From Photobacterium obscurum (GTDB lineage Bacteria; Pseudomonadota; Gammaproteobacteria; Enterobacterales; Vibrionaceae): 64,000 nt of DNA. The notes under the pieces are model-generated. The model saw nothing but the letters and a program-made list of their open reading frames with translations. It made no database searches and was not told the DNA's origin. Made by a program: the position numbers and the translations under genes. Below are positions 10,695 to 19,150 of this stretch, piece by piece (the first letter of the stretch is position 1; the number at the start of each line of letters is the position of its first letter). The DNA is taken from positions 159,543 to 223,542 of the forward strand of contig NZ_JAKRRW010000008.1 in assembly GCF_026191635.1 (NCBI RefSeq), read 5' to 3'.

Positions 10695-10728
10695 AAGGTG
10701 AATAAAAATTTAAATTTGGATTCACCTT
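10695..10728. promoter_or_regulatory. palindromic candidate ArgR operator
   Basis: AAGGTGAAT and ATTCACCTT form perfect 9-bp inverted arms (10695-10703 and 10720-10728) around an AT-rich centre. The outer halves TGAAT and ATTCA match the half-sites of the ARG-box consensus. The site covers the predicted start point, a good place for repression by arginine-bound ArgR. Spacing differs from the classic pair of 18-bp boxes, so the assignment is tentative. Confidence 0.55.
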
Positions 10729-10741
10729 AAAACCGAAGTAA

Positions 10742-10772
10742 AACGTCATCCCAAAGTATAGGCAAAGACGTT
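10742..10772 (+). promoter_or_regulatory. leader stem-loop before the arginine leader peptide
   Basis: AACGTC and GACGTT (10742-10747 and 10767-10772) are complementary. They form a small stem just upstream of the leader-peptide ribosome-binding site at 10779-10784. Confidence 0.4.
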
Positions 10773-10792
10773 AAATGTAGGAAGTTATTAAC

Positions 10793-10840
10793 ATGAACCA
10801 GGCGACTATTCACAATCTGAATTCCCTCCGACGACGCTAA
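10793..10840 (+). CDS. putative arginine leader peptide of the argCBGH operon
   Basis: A 15-codon open frame reads MNQATIHNLNSLRRR and stops at TAA. AGGAAG lies 8 bases before the ATG, an excellent ribosome-binding site and stronger than that of argC itself. The last three codons are CGA CGA CGC, three arginine codons in the leader of an arginine biosynthesis operon. This is the layout of amino-acid attenuation leaders such as those of his, leu, thr and trp. The frame is too short to be found by length criteria. Function as a ribosome-stalling sensor is inferred; I do not know of a described arginine leader peptide at this locus. Confidence 0.6.
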   Translation: MNQATIHNLNSLRRR

Positions 10841-10869
10841 GTCTCATCCGCCTGGTGCGCTCGTGCACC
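10797..10869 (+). promoter_or_regulatory. mutually exclusive stem-loops over the arginine leader peptide
   Basis: Stem A pairs ACCAGGCG (10797-10804, at the start of the leader peptide) with CGCCTGGT (10849-10856, just after its stop). Stem B pairs GGTGC (10854-10858) with GCACC (10865-10869). They share bases 10854-10856, so only one can form. No T run follows stem B, so a classic intrinsic terminator is absent; Rho-dependent or translational control would be needed. In addition, AATTCC (10820-10825, inside the peptide frame) is complementary to GGAATT (10935-10940) in the argC ribosome-binding region. Confidence 0.5.
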
Positions 10870-10944
10870 CCATCATTCGCTGTGTCTGCAGCATCGTTTC
10901 AAACACTAAGTATTAACTACTTAAAGCATTAAACGGAATTACAT

Positions 10945-11958
10945 ATGTTGAACACCCTAATTATCGGTGCCAGCGGCTATACCGGCGCAGAGCTGGCGAA
11001 AATGGTGCACGTTCATCCATACCTCCAGTTATCTGGTCTTTTTGTCTCGGCCAATAGCCTCGATGCTAACAAGCCGATCAGTGACTTACATGGCCAGCTG
11101 AAAGGTATTGTCGATTTCCCCCTTCAGCCTCTGGTTGATCCGGTAAAAGTGGCCCAGCAGGCAGACATCGTGTTGTTGGCCACTGCCCATGAGGTTAGCC
11201 ATAGCTTGGCTTCGACTTTTCTCGATGCTGGTTGTCAGGTATTTGATTTATCAGGCGCGTTTCGGGTTGAGGATGATGACTTCTATACTCAGTACTATGG
11301 CTTCACCCACCAATATCCACACTGGCTTGAGCAGGCCGTATATGGCCTGGCGGAATGGAATAGCGAAGCTATCAAGCAGGCCCAGCTGGTCGCGGTACCG
11401 GGGTGCTACCCGACCGCGTCTCAGCTGGCGCTTAAGCCACTGCTAGAAGCTAATCTTATTGATAAAAAACAGTGGCCTGTGATCAATGCGGTGAGCGGTG
11501 TATCTGGAGCTGGCCGTAAAGCATCGATGATCAATAGCTTTTGTGAAGTGAGCCTGCAGGCCTACGGCGTCTTTGCCCACCGGCACCAGCCCGAAATTGC
11601 TACTCACCTTGATTGTGATGTGATTTTCACTCCGCACCTTGGCAACTTCAAGCGCGGCATTCTGGCGACGATCACCGCCAAGCTGGCTGACGGTGTCAAT
11701 GCCGGACAGGTTGCCGAGGCTATGCAGCAAGCCTATGAAAGTCAAGCTTCCCAGCACGCAGTCAGGTTGCTGGGCGAACAGACGGCGAGTATCCAGAATG
11801 TTGTTAATACCTGCTTTTGCGATATTGGCTGGAAGGTACAAGGTCAACACGTTATTTTAACATCTGCAATTGACAACTTATTGAAAGGTGCATCGGCTCA
11901 GGCGATGCAATGCATAAATATTCGGAATAATTTTCCGCAGTTAACCGCGTTGGTTTAG
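10945..11958 (+). CDS. argC: N-acetyl-gamma-glutamyl-phosphate reductase
   Basis: ArgC reduces N-acetylglutamyl phosphate to the semialdehyde with NADPH, the third arginine step. The protein is 337 residues. The N-terminal Rossmann motif is [10 protein letters not shown]. The catalytic cysteine is C154 in [13 protein letters not shown], followed by the substrate-region segment [12 protein letters not shown] and the HRHQPEI motif. It is the first enzyme gene of argCBGH(A), with argB 11 bases downstream. The ribosome-binding site is weak (GGAA), which leaves room for the translational control suggested by the leader. Confidence 0.98.
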   Translation: MLNTLIIGASGYTGAELAKMVHVHPYLQLSGLFVSANSLDANKPISDLHGQLKGIVDFPLQPLVDPVKVAQQADIVLLATAHEVSHSLASTFLDAGCQVFDLSGAFRVEDDDFYTQYYGFTHQYPHWLEQAVYGLAEWNSEAIKQAQLVAVPGCYPTASQLALKPLLEANLIDKKQWPVINAVSGVSGAGRKASMINSFCEVSLQAYGVFAHRHQPEIATHLDCDVIFTPHLGNFKRGILATITAKLADGVNAGQVAEAMQQAYESQASQHAVRLLGEQTASIQNVVNTCFCDIGWKVQGQHVILTSAIDNLLKGASAQAMQCINIRNNFPQLTALV

Positions 11959-11969
11959 GAGATATCGCC

Positions 11970-12749
11970 ATGAGTCAGAGTCCTTTAGTCATCAAATTAG
12001 GCGGTGCTGTGCTGTCATGCACTGACACGCTGGAAAAATTGTTCAATGCCATTAATCAGTACCAAGCTAAAGCCCAGCGCTCATTGCTGCTGGTGCACGG
12101 TGGCGGCTACCTGGTAGATGAGCTGATGGAAAAACTGCAGCACGAAACCGTAAAAAAAGAAGGCCTGCGGGTAACACCGAAAGAGCATATTCCGTTTATT
12201 GCGGGTGCCTTGGCAGGAACGGCAAACAAAGTCCTGCAGGGGCACGCAATAAAGTCAGGGGTGGCAGCTGTTGGCTTGAGCCTGGCGGATGGCGGTTTGT
12301 GTCAGGTTACTGAGCTGGACCCGGCGCTGGGGGCGGTCGGCAAGGCATCGCCGGGCAATAGCGCACTGGTCAATCAGATTATGGCATCGGGCTACCTGCC
12401 GATTGTCAGCTCTATCGGATTAGATGCCGAGGGTGAGCTGATGAATGTTAATGCCGATCAGGCGGCGGTGGCCGTCGCTGCGGCACTGGATGCCGAACTG
12501 GTCTTGCTATCGGATGTCAGTGGTGTCCTGGATGGCAAGGGGCGGTTGATTGCCAGCCTGACGGAAGCTGAAGCCGAGGCTCTGATCACGCAGGCCGTGA
12601 TCACCGATGGCATGGTGGTCAAGGTGCGTGCGGCGTTGGAAGCTGCAAAGACCTTGGGAAGACCCGTTGAAGTCGCGACCTGGCGTTACCCAGAAAAGCT
12701 GGAGGCATTATTTGAAGGCCAGAATATCGGCACTAAGTTTTCGGCATAA
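11970..12749 (+). CDS. argB: N-acetylglutamate kinase
   Basis: ArgB phosphorylates N-acetylglutamate, the second arginine step, in the amino-acid kinase fold. The protein is 259 residues. The phosphate-binding start is [10 protein letters not shown], the nucleotide/substrate loop is [11 protein letters not shown], and [15 protein letters not shown] and [12 protein letters not shown] are the C-terminal ATP-site elements. The short form without the N-terminal extension of arginine-inhibited kinases matches enteric ArgB, which is normally not the feedback-inhibited step. It lies between argC and argG in one operon. Confidence 0.98.
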   Translation: MSQSPLVIKLGGAVLSCTDTLEKLFNAINQYQAKAQRSLLLVHGGGYLVDELMEKLQHETVKKEGLRVTPKEHIPFIAGALAGTANKVLQGHAIKSGVAAVGLSLADGGLCQVTELDPALGAVGKASPGNSALVNQIMASGYLPIVSSIGLDAEGELMNVNADQAAVAVAAALDAELVLLSDVSGVLDGKGRLIASLTEAEAEALITQAVITDGMVVKVRAALEAAKTLGRPVEVATWRYPEKLEALFEGQNIGTKFSA

Positions 12750-12832
12750 ACAGAATTCTATTTTTAAGCACAACCCATTTTTAAAATAAGCCTGAGCGGT
12801 ATGACCGTCGACCAGGCAATCAGGAGAGCATT

Positions 12833-14047
12833 ATGAGTAAGGTAACTAAAGTCGTATTGGCCTATTCCGGCGGTCTGGATACATCGGCGATTATTCCATG
12901 GCTGAAAGATAACTATGACTGTGAAGTGGTCGCATTCGTGGCCGATGTCGGTCAGGGTGAAGCCGAACTTGAAGGTATTGAAGAGAAGGCATTGGCATCA
13001 GGTGCTTCGGCTTGCTATATCGCCGATCTGAAAGATGAAATGGTTGCAGACTATATTTATCCAAGTCTGAAGACCGGGGCGATCTACGAAGGAAAGTACC
13101 TGCTGGGTACCTCAATGGCACGTCCGATTATTGCCAAGGCACAGGTTGAGTGCGCACTGGAAGTCGGCGCCGATGCCGTCTGCCACGGTTGCACCGGTAA
13201 AGGGAATGACCAGGTGCGTTTTGAAAGTGCCTACGCAGCACTAGCGCCCCAGCTTAAGGTGATTGCACCATGGCGTGAGTGGGATCTGCGTAGCCGTGAA
13301 GCCCTGCTGGATTATCTGGCTGAGCGTGATATTCCATGTACGGCATCACTGGAAAAAATCTACTCGCGTGATGCCAATGCATGGCACATTTCGACCGAGG
13401 GCGGTGTGTTGGAAGATACCTGGAATCAGCCGAACGAGCTGTGCTGGGTATGGACCAAGGATCCGGAAGATGCGCCTGAAAAGCCTGAAAACGTATCTAT
13501 CCTGATTGATAAAGGTGAAATTGTGGCGGTTGATGGTGAGGCGATGTCGCCGCTCAATGTGCTGACTTACCTGAATGAAAAAGGTGCCGAGCATGGTGTC
13601 GGTCGTATCGATATCGTTGAAAACCGTCTTGTTGGTATGAAGTCGCGTGGCTGTTACGAAACTCCGGGCGGTACCATCATGAACGAGGCGCTACGTGCGG
13701 TAGAGCAATTGGTGCTGGACAAAGAGTCGTTCGAGTTTCGTGAGACGATTGGCCTGAAAGCCTCGCACCTTATCTATGACGGACGTTGGTTTACTCCGCT
13801 GTGTAAGTCACTGCTAGCTGCTGCCGATGAGCTTGCCCAAGATGTGAGCGGTGAAGTTGTTGTGAAGCTCTATAAAGGTCAAGCTACAGTGGTTCAGAAA
13901 CGCTCGCTCAACAGCTTGTATTCCGAAGAGTTTGCAACCTTCGGGGAAGATGAGGTGTATGACCACAGTCATGCTGAAGGCTTTATCCGTCTGTACTCGC
14001 TGGCTAGCCGTATTCGTGCGTTAAACGAGCAGAAGAAAAATAAATAA
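12833..14047 (+). CDS. argG: argininosuccinate synthase
   Basis: ArgG joins citrulline and aspartate with ATP to form argininosuccinate. The protein is 404 residues, the length of the common class. The ATP-binding PP-loop is [11 protein letters not shown] near residues 10-20, followed by the conserved [14 protein letters not shown] and [14 protein letters not shown] segments. The ATG follows a clear ribosome-binding site (CAGGAGAG). It lies between argB and argH(A). The upstream gene for citrulline production, argF, is not in this window. Confidence 0.98.
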   Translation: MSKVTKVVLAYSGGLDTSAIIPWLKDNYDCEVVAFVADVGQGEAELEGIEEKALASGASACYIADLKDEMVADYIYPSLKTGAIYEGKYLLGTSMARPIIAKAQVECALEVGADAVCHGCTGKGNDQVRFESAYAALAPQLKVIAPWREWDLRSREALLDYLAERDIPCTASLEKIYSRDANAWHISTEGGVLEDTWNQPNELCWVWTKDPEDAPEKPENVSILIDKGEIVAVDGEAMSPLNVLTYLNEKGAEHGVGRIDIVENRLVGMKSRGCYETPGGTIMNEALRAVEQLVLDKESFEFRETIGLKASHLIYDGRWFTPLCKSLLAAADELAQDVSGEVVVKLYKGQATVVQKRSLNSLYSEEFATFGEDEVYDHSHAEGFIRLYSLASRIRALNEQKKNK

Positions 14048-14093
14048 CCCAAAGCAATGAGCAAGTCGAGTAGCGAAGCAGAGGAGAAGTACC

Positions 14094-15971
14094 ATGGCAC
14101 TATGGGGCGGACGTTTTAGTCAGGCAGCTGACACACGGTTTAAGCAGTTCAACGATTCACTACGTTTTGATTACCGTTTGGCGGAGCAAGACATCGTTGG
14201 TTCTATTGCATGGTCGAAGGCATTGCGTCAGGTTGACGTCTTAACGGATGAAGAGCAGCAGAAGCTTGAGTTGGCTCTGAACGAACTGAAACTGGCCGTG
14301 ATGGAAGATCCGGAGCAGATCTTGCGCTCTGATGCCGAAGATATTCACAGCTGGGTCGAGCAGCAGCTGATCAGCAAAGTCGGCGATTTGGGCAAGAAGC
14401 TGCATACCGGTCGTTCGCGGAACGATCAGGTGGCGACGGATCTCAAGCTGTGGTGCCGCCAGCAAGGCCAGCAGCTGCTCTTGATGCTCGACAAGCTGCA
14501 GAACCAGCTGGTTTCGGTCGCCCGCGACCATCAGACAACAGTGCTACCGGGTTATACCCACCTGCAGCGTGCCCAGCCGGTGACTTTTGCCCATTGGTGT
14601 CTGGCCTATGTCGAAATGTTTGAGCGTGACTATTCGCGTCTGCATGACGCGCTTGATCGGCTTGATACTTGTCCGCTGGGCTCTGGCGCCTTGGCTGGCA
14701 CGGCGTATCCGATTGATCGTGAAGTGTTGGCTCATAGCCTGGGTTTCCATAGGGCAACCCGCAATAGTCTTGATTCGGTATCGGATCGGGATCATGTGAT
14801 GGAACTGCTGTCGACGGCCTCTATTTCGATGCTGCACTTATCCCGGATGGCGGAAGATTTGATCTTCTACAACTCCGGCGAGTCGAACTTTATCGAGTTG
14901 GCTGATACTGTGACCTCGGGTTCGTCGTTGATGCCGCAGAAAAAGAATCCGGATGCGCTGGAGTTGATCCGGGGCAAATGCGGCCGGGTGTACGGGGCCA
15001 TGACCGGCATGATGATGACGGTGAAGGCGTTGCCGCTGGCTTATAACAAAGACATGCAGGAAGACAAGGAAGGGCTGTTTGATGCCCTGGATAGCTGGAA
15101 TGACTGTATGGAAATGGCCGCGTTGTGTTTTGACGGTATCAAGGTCAACAAAGATCGGACGCTAGAGGCTGCCATGCAGGGCTACTCGAATGCCACCGAG
15201 CTGGCTGATTATCTGGTTGCGAAAGGGATCCCGTTCCGTGAAGCTCACCACATTGTCGGTGTCGCGGTCGTAGCTGCTATTGCCAAGGGCTGTGCGCTGG
15301 AAGAGCTGTCGCTGGCGGAGATGAAAGAGTTTTCTGAGGTTATCGACGAAGATGTCTACCCAATCCTGACTATTGAATCATGCCTTGAGAAGCGTTGCGC
15401 GCTAGGTGGCGTCGCGCCGAACCAGGTCGATTATGCAATTGGCCAGGCCGAGAAGCGGTTAGAGAAGCGCTACTCGCCGGGTGTGAAAGTGCGGGGGGCT
15501 CGTCTGACGGATCTTGATGCGATCGAAGGGATGGTGGCCTACTGGGCTGGGCTGGGTGAAAATCTGCCACGGCTGCGCAATGAGCTGGTACGCGATATCG
15601 GATCGTTTGCGGTGGCTGAGCATCACGGTACGGTAACAGGGTGCGCCTCGCTGTATGTCTACGATTCCGGTCTCGCAGAGATCCGCTCGCTGGGGGTAGA
15701 AGCCGGCTGGCAGCATCAGGGGCAGGGACAGGCCATTGTCGAGCATCTGATTGAGAAAGCCGATCAGATGGCAATCAAGAAAGTCTTCGTGCTGACCCGT
15801 GTACCTGAATTCTTTATGAAACAGGGCTTTATCCCGACCTCGAAGTCATTGCTGCCTGAGAAGGTGATGAAAGACTGCGATCGCTGCCCGCGTCAGCATG
15901 CCTGTGATGAAGTTGCTCTGGAAGTTCGTTTGGATAAAGAGCAGGCGATCCCGACGGTAAACGTCGCTTAA
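14094..15971 (+). CDS. argH: argininosuccinate lyase fused to N-acetylglutamate synthase, ArgH(A)
   Basis: The protein is 625 residues, about 165 longer than an ordinary ArgH. Residues 1 to about 460 are argininosuccinate lyase, which splits argininosuccinate to arginine and fumarate; the signature [12 protein letters not shown] spans 276-287 and includes the catalytic serine. Residues about 465-620 form a GNAT acetyltransferase domain with the acetyl-CoA loop [19 protein letters not shown], matching the short N-acetylglutamate synthase that starts the pathway. The first and last enzymes of arginine synthesis are therefore one polypeptide, a fusion known from marine gamma-proteobacteria such as Moritella and Vibrio. 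It is the last gene of the operon. Confidence 0.95.
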   Translation: MALWGGRFSQAADTRFKQFNDSLRFDYRLAEQDIVGSIAWSKALRQVDVLTDEEQQKLELALNELKLAVMEDPEQILRSDAEDIHSWVEQQLISKVGDLGKKLHTGRSRNDQVATDLKLWCRQQGQQLLLMLDKLQNQLVSVARDHQTTVLPGYTHLQRAQPVTFAHWCLAYVEMFERDYSRLHDALDRLDTCPLGSGALAGTAYPIDREVLAHSLGFHRATRNSLDSVSDRDHVMELLSTASISMLHLSRMAEDLIFYNSGESNFIELADTVTSGSSLMPQKKNPDALELIRGKCGRVYGAMTGMMMTVKALPLAYNKDMQEDKEGLFDALDSWNDCMEMAALCFDGIKVNKDRTLEAAMQGYSNATELADYLVAKGIPFREAHHIVGVAVVAAIAKGCALEELSLAEMKEFSEVIDEDVYPILTIESCLEKRCALGGVAPNQVDYAIGQAEKRLEKRYSPGVKVRGARLTDLDAIEGMVAYWAGLGENLPRLRNELVRDIGSFAVAEHHGTVTGCASLYVYDSGLAEIRSLGVEAGWQHQGQGQAIVEHLIEKADQMAIKKVFVLTRVPEFFMKQGFIPTSKSLLPEKVMKDCDRCPRQHACDEVALEVRLDKEQAIPTVNVA

Positions 15972-15996
15972 CATTTAGCACCCTTCTTACAATTAT

Positions 15997-16039
15997 AAAA
16001 ATCCGCTCCTAGGTTTAGTTACTAGTGAGCGGATTTTTT
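15997..16039. terminator. arginine operon terminator, shared with DUF3624 gene
   Basis: AAAATCCGCTC and GAGCGGATTTTTT flank an 18-base loop between convergent argH(A) and the DUF3624 gene, with T runs for both directions. Confidence 0.82.
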
Positions 16040-16328
16040 ATGGCATTTGCCGGGGCTTGCGCTCACGCTTGAGCCTGTTTTTCAAGGTAGATCTAACTTT
16101 CAAGGAATTACTCAAGGCGACAATCAAGTGCGCGGCCAGCAGCAGACTGAATGTCGCTGCGGCAAAAAGTAGGGTAATAGAGCCCACGACCTTCGGGGTA
16201 GGTAAGTAGAAGTAGAACCAGGCTCCCCAGCTGATTATGCTCAGCAAGGTTAGCTGGAGCATACATTGGCGGCATCGGCCGAGCTTCTGTTTAATTAGAC
16301 TTGTTTTTTTGCAGCTGCGGCAGCCCAT
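16038..16328 (-). CDS. DUF3624 family small membrane protein
   Basis: The product is 96 residues from the ATG at 16328, where the family-like start MGCRSCKK begins. Two CxxC pairs near the N-terminus (CRSC, and CRQC in LGRCRQCMLQL) suggest a small metal or redox site. Two hydrophobic segments follow (about residues 25-45 and 47-72), then a basic tail rich in Lys and Arg. The family is a Vibrionaceae protein of unknown function. In Vibrio it lies by the flavoprotein, Prx-Grx and oxyR genes, as here, so a link to redox defence is possible but unproven. A terminator and a miniature element lie directly upstream, leaving little room for a dedicated promoter. Confidence 0.75.
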   Translation of the reverse strand: MGCRSCKKTSLIKQKLGRCRQCMLQLTLLSIISWGAWFYFYLPTPKVVGSITLLFAAATFSLLLAAHLIVALSNSLKVRSTLKNRLKRERKPRQMP

Positions 16329-16371
16329 AGTGTCTTTCGTATAATCGGTTCGGGTGGGGGTGATTGTACAT

Positions 16372-16395
16372 AAAAAAGCCCTCCGGATGGAGGGC
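16372..16395 (-). terminator. terminator of the flavoprotein gene, displaced by an insertion
   Basis: On the minus strand, GCCCTCC-ATCC-GGAGGGC is followed by TTTTTT. It would lie about 35 bases after the flavoprotein stop codon if the 264-bp element at 16402-16665 were removed. Confidence 0.85.
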
Positions 16396-16401
16396 GTATT
16401 A

Positions 16402-16665
16402 GGGTCTGTTTTTCTATCAACATTGCACCTGTAAAGACTATAAAAGTCTTCAGACAAGGCACGAAGAGAGAGGTTTAGTGTTCTAAATAAGCTCTGAGTA
16501 ACGCCGTATGAAGCTTTTTGAGCCTTTACCCGAAGGGCTGGGGCTATTTTTCCACCTTACAGCGTTGTCAGATATTTAAGTAGGGCAACTACATGGCATA
16601 TCTTCCGCCTTGTAAGCTGAAAAAATAGCCTCCAGCAGGAATTATGTTGATAGATAAACAGGCCC
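16402..16665. mobile_element. miniature inverted-repeat transposable element (MITE), 264 bp
   Basis: The ends are near-perfect inverted repeats, starting GGGTCTGTTTTTC on the left and GGGCCTGTTTATC on the right (reverse strand), each running on through TATCAACAT; 20 of 22 bases match. The element is flanked by the 5-bp direct repeat TATTA (16397-16401 and 16666-16670), a clear target-site duplication. It has no coding capacity. A nested inverted repeat (16542-16561 with 16611-16630, 18 of 20 bases) lies inside, so single strands would fold extensively. The parent transposase is not in the window and the family is unknown to me. Confidence 0.75.
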
Positions 16666-16703
16666 TATTAGGAGAGTTGTAGTGCGTTCTTGCTTGTCCG
16701 GAC

Positions 16704-18155
16704 TTAGCAGCCAGGGCCACAGTCCAGACAGTGTTTGATCATTTCCGGACCAAGGTGAAGCTTGGCGTTCAGATCCCTAAGGGCAGTACGGACACCTTCT
16801 TCAATGACTGGGTGATAGAAAGGCATATCCAGCATTTCTGCAACAGTCATCTTGTTCTGATGCGCCCACGCCAGTAGGTGCGCCAAGTGCTCGGCATTCG
16901 GGCCAATCATCTCGGCACCCAGGAAGCGGCCGGTGCCGTGCTCGCCATAGACATGCAGCACCCCTTTGTTACGCAACATGACACGTGAGCGGCCTTGGTT
17001 TTCAAATGACACCTCACCGGTCTCGAAACAACCGCAGTTGCCTAAGCGGGTAGTGATGTCTTTGTATGTTTCGCCAACCATTGCAATTTGCGGATCGGAG
17101 AAAACTGCCGAGATTTTCGAGCGGCGCAGTCCGGCACGGATATCCGGGAAACGGCCTGCATTGTCACCTGCAATTCGCGCCTGGTCGGCAGCCTCGTGCA
17201 ACAGCGGTAGCTGGTTGCTGGCATCGCCGGCAATGAAAATGCTGTCGACAGATGTTTGCAGCGTGAAGTGATCGGCAACCGGAACGCCACGCTCATCCAA
17301 TTCGATTGCGGTATTTTCTATCGCCAGCTTGTCGACGTTCGGGCGGCGTCCTGTCGCGGCCAGCACGTAATCAACGGTGATTTCTTTTAGCTCGCCATCT
17401 TTGCCAAGGTATTTGATTTCAACTGCATCACCTTGACGCTTCATGCTCTCGAGTCTGACATCGGCATCAAGGTAAAACTCTTCATTAAAAGTGTTGTCGG
17501 CATAGGCCATTACAGCTGGGTCGGTCAGTGGGCCAACCTGGCCGCCAAGGCCAAACATGGCCACTTCAACCCCCAGTCGCTTTAGTGCCTGGCCTAGCTC
17601 AAGGCCAATTACGCCAGGGCCAAATATTGCCACTGCGCGAGGGAGATCATCCCAGTTGAATACGTCGTCATTGATGATCAGGCGATCGCCCAGCTCATTC
17701 CAAACGGTTGGGTAGGCAGGACGAGAGCCTGTTGCGATAACAATACGTTTGGCCGATATTTGGGTATGCTCATCGACGATCAGAGTATTGTCGTCGATAA
17801 ACTTGGCATAACCCGCAATTTTGTCCTCCGCCGGGATTTCCTCAACCCCTTCCAGAACAAAGCCGACAAAGCGGTCACGTTCACGTTTTACCCGGTCCAT
17901 GACTTCACGGCCGTTAATCATGATTTCGCCTTGTGGGTGAACACCAAAGCCCGGTGCTTTTTCGATCTGGTGAACGCTTTCTGCCGCAGCGATCAGTAGC
18001 TTAGATGGCATGCAACCGACTCGCGCACAGGTCGTACCGTAAGGGCCGCCTTCAATCATCACTACGCTATCAGTATGGGCTTTGGCTGCACGGTATGCGC
18101 CTAAACCTGCAGTACCACCACCAATGACTGCAACATCAACATTCAGGGTTTTCAT
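16704..18155 (-). CDS. dihydrolipoamide dehydrogenase-like flavoprotein disulfide reductase
   Basis: The protein is 483 residues, a class I pyridine nucleotide-disulfide oxidoreductase. It has the FAD-binding GGGTAGLGAYRAA near residue 10, the redox-active pair in GTTCARVGCMPSK, the NAD(P) motif GPGVIGLELGQAL, the second FAD motif IFIAGDAS, and the C-terminal active-site HPVIEEG. The annotated relative in Vibrio is called dihydrolipoamide dehydrogenase, but no 2-oxoacid dehydrogenase genes lie nearby. It sits downstream of prx-grx and oxyR. The C-terminus HCLDCGPGC adds three cysteines, which is unusual. The start at 18155 follows GGAGAG. Its true substrate may be a thiol or peroxide-defence partner; this is inference. 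Confidence 0.85.
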   Translation of the reverse strand: MKTLNVDVAVIGGGTAGLGAYRAAKAHTDSVVMIEGGPYGTTCARVGCMPSKLLIAAAESVHQIEKAPGFGVHPQGEIMINGREVMDRVKRERDRFVGFVLEGVEEIPAEDKIAGYAKFIDDNTLIVDEHTQISAKRIVIATGSRPAYPTVWNELGDRLIINDDVFNWDDLPRAVAIFGPGVIGLELGQALKRLGVEVAMFGLGGQVGPLTDPAVMAYADNTFNEEFYLDADVRLESMKRQGDAVEIKYLGKDGELKEITVDYVLAATGRRPNVDKLAIENTAIELDERGVPVADHFTLQTSVDSIFIAGDASNQLPLLHEAADQARIAGDNAGRFPDIRAGLRRSKISAVFSDPQIAMVGETYKDITTRLGNCGCFETGEVSFENQGRSRVMLRNKGVLHVYGEHGTGRFLGAEMIGPNAEHLAHLLAWAHQNKMTVAEMLDMPFYHPVIEEGVRTALRDLNAKLHLGPEMIKHCLDCGPGC

Positions 18156-18206
18156 TTCGCTTCTCTCCAATCAAATCTTTTTTATTCGGCCTGTATATCC
18201 GTTACG

Positions 18207-18227
18207 GTGGGGTACGTTCACCCCACC
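18207..18227 (-). promoter_or_regulatory. stem-loop between prx-grx and the flavoprotein gene
   Basis: GGTGGGGT and ACCCCACC form a perfect 8-bp stem in the gap between two genes on the same strand. It lacks a T run, so it may lower read-through or stabilise the upstream message rather than terminate fully. Confidence 0.5.
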
Positions 18228-18247
18228 TTATAATTGCTTTGGCCGGA

Positions 18248-18976
18248 TTAGCCTAGGTATGCTTCTAGTTCTTCGCTACCACCGATGTGTTTGCCGCCGA
18301 TGAACACCTGAGGAACTGTGCTTTGGCCAGACACGGCGCGCAGGCTCACTGTTGTTGCATCTTTGCCCAAGATAACTTCTTCATACTGAAGACCTTTATC
18401 GATTAGGTTCTGCTTCGCTTTGGCACAGAACGGACAGCCAGGTTTAGTGAATACCGTGATTGATTCTTGTAGCTTGTGCTCTGGCGCAACGTACTGAAGC
18501 ATGGTGTCGGCATCAGAAACTTTGAACGGGTCGCCTGGTTCTTCGTTTTCGATAAACATCTTGGTGACAACACCGTTCTTAACCAGCATGCTGTAGCGCC
18601 ATGAGCGAGGACCAAAGCCTAGTTCTTCTTTGTCTACCAGCATGCCCATGCCTTTTGAAAACTCACCGTTGCCATCAGGGATGAAAGTAATGTTTTCTGC
18701 TTCCTGGTCGGCTTTCCAAGCATTCATGACGAATGTATCGTTCACCGATACACATAGGATGTCGTCAACGCCATGCTCTGCGAAAACTGACGCTAGTTCG
18801 TTGTAGCGAGGCAGGTGGCTTGAAGAGCATGTTGGGGTGAATGCACCCGGCAGGCTGAATACGACAACTGTTTTGTTTGCAAATAGTTCATCCGTTGTTA
18901 CATCTACCCACTGGTCGCCCTGGCGAGTGTGGAAAGTAACCTGTGGAATTGCCTGACCTTCTTTAGATGTGAACAT
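18248..18976 (-). CDS. peroxiredoxin-glutaredoxin hybrid protein
   Basis: This 242-residue fusion reduces hydrogen peroxide and alkyl hydroperoxides with glutathione. The N-terminal peroxiredoxin 5-type domain (about 1-160) has the peroxidatic cysteine in [16 protein letters not shown]. The C-terminal glutaredoxin domain (about 168-242) has the CPFC active site in [12 protein letters not shown] and the cis-proline loop [10 protein letters not shown]. The glutaredoxin domain resolves the peroxiredoxin cysteine in cis. The start at 18976 follows AGGAAAAG. It is transcribed divergently from oxyR, and an OxyR operator lies between them, so peroxide induction is expected. Confidence 0.95.
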   Translation of the reverse strand: MFTSKEGQAIPQVTFHTRQGDQWVDVTTDELFANKTVVVFSLPGAFTPTCSSSHLPRYNELASVFAEHGVDDILCVSVNDTFVMNAWKADQEAENITFIPDGNGEFSKGMGMLVDKEELGFGPRSWRYSMLVKNGVVTKMFIENEEPGDPFKVSDADTMLQYVAPEHKLQESITVFTKPGCPFCAKAKQNLIDKGLQYEEVILGKDATTVSLRAVSGQSTVPQVFIGGKHIGGSEELEAYLG

Positions 18977-19096
18977 AATCTTTTCCTTCAATACTTTAAT
19001 TTATGTTTAAGTGGTTATTTGTGTTTCAACCGGAGCTTACTCTTCGCTGCTCCGTTTTGATGTGATGATTATGTGATTTTACGCTTGATAGGTCTA

Positions 19097-19133
19097 ATCG
19101 TTTGCTGCTATGGTTTTAATAGTTAAAAGCTAT
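19097..19133. promoter_or_regulatory. OxyR operator between prx-grx and oxyR
   Basis: The right half ATAGTTAAAAGCTAT matches the OxyR half-site ATAGnTnnnAnCTAT exactly. The left half ATCGTTTGCTGCTAT matches most fixed positions, with the standard 7-bp spacer between. It is 17 bp before the oxyR ATG and about 120 bp before the prx-grx ATG, consistent with autorepression of oxyR and activation of prx-grx. Confidence 0.8.
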
Positions 19134-19150
19134 TACTAAGTTGTAGAGCC

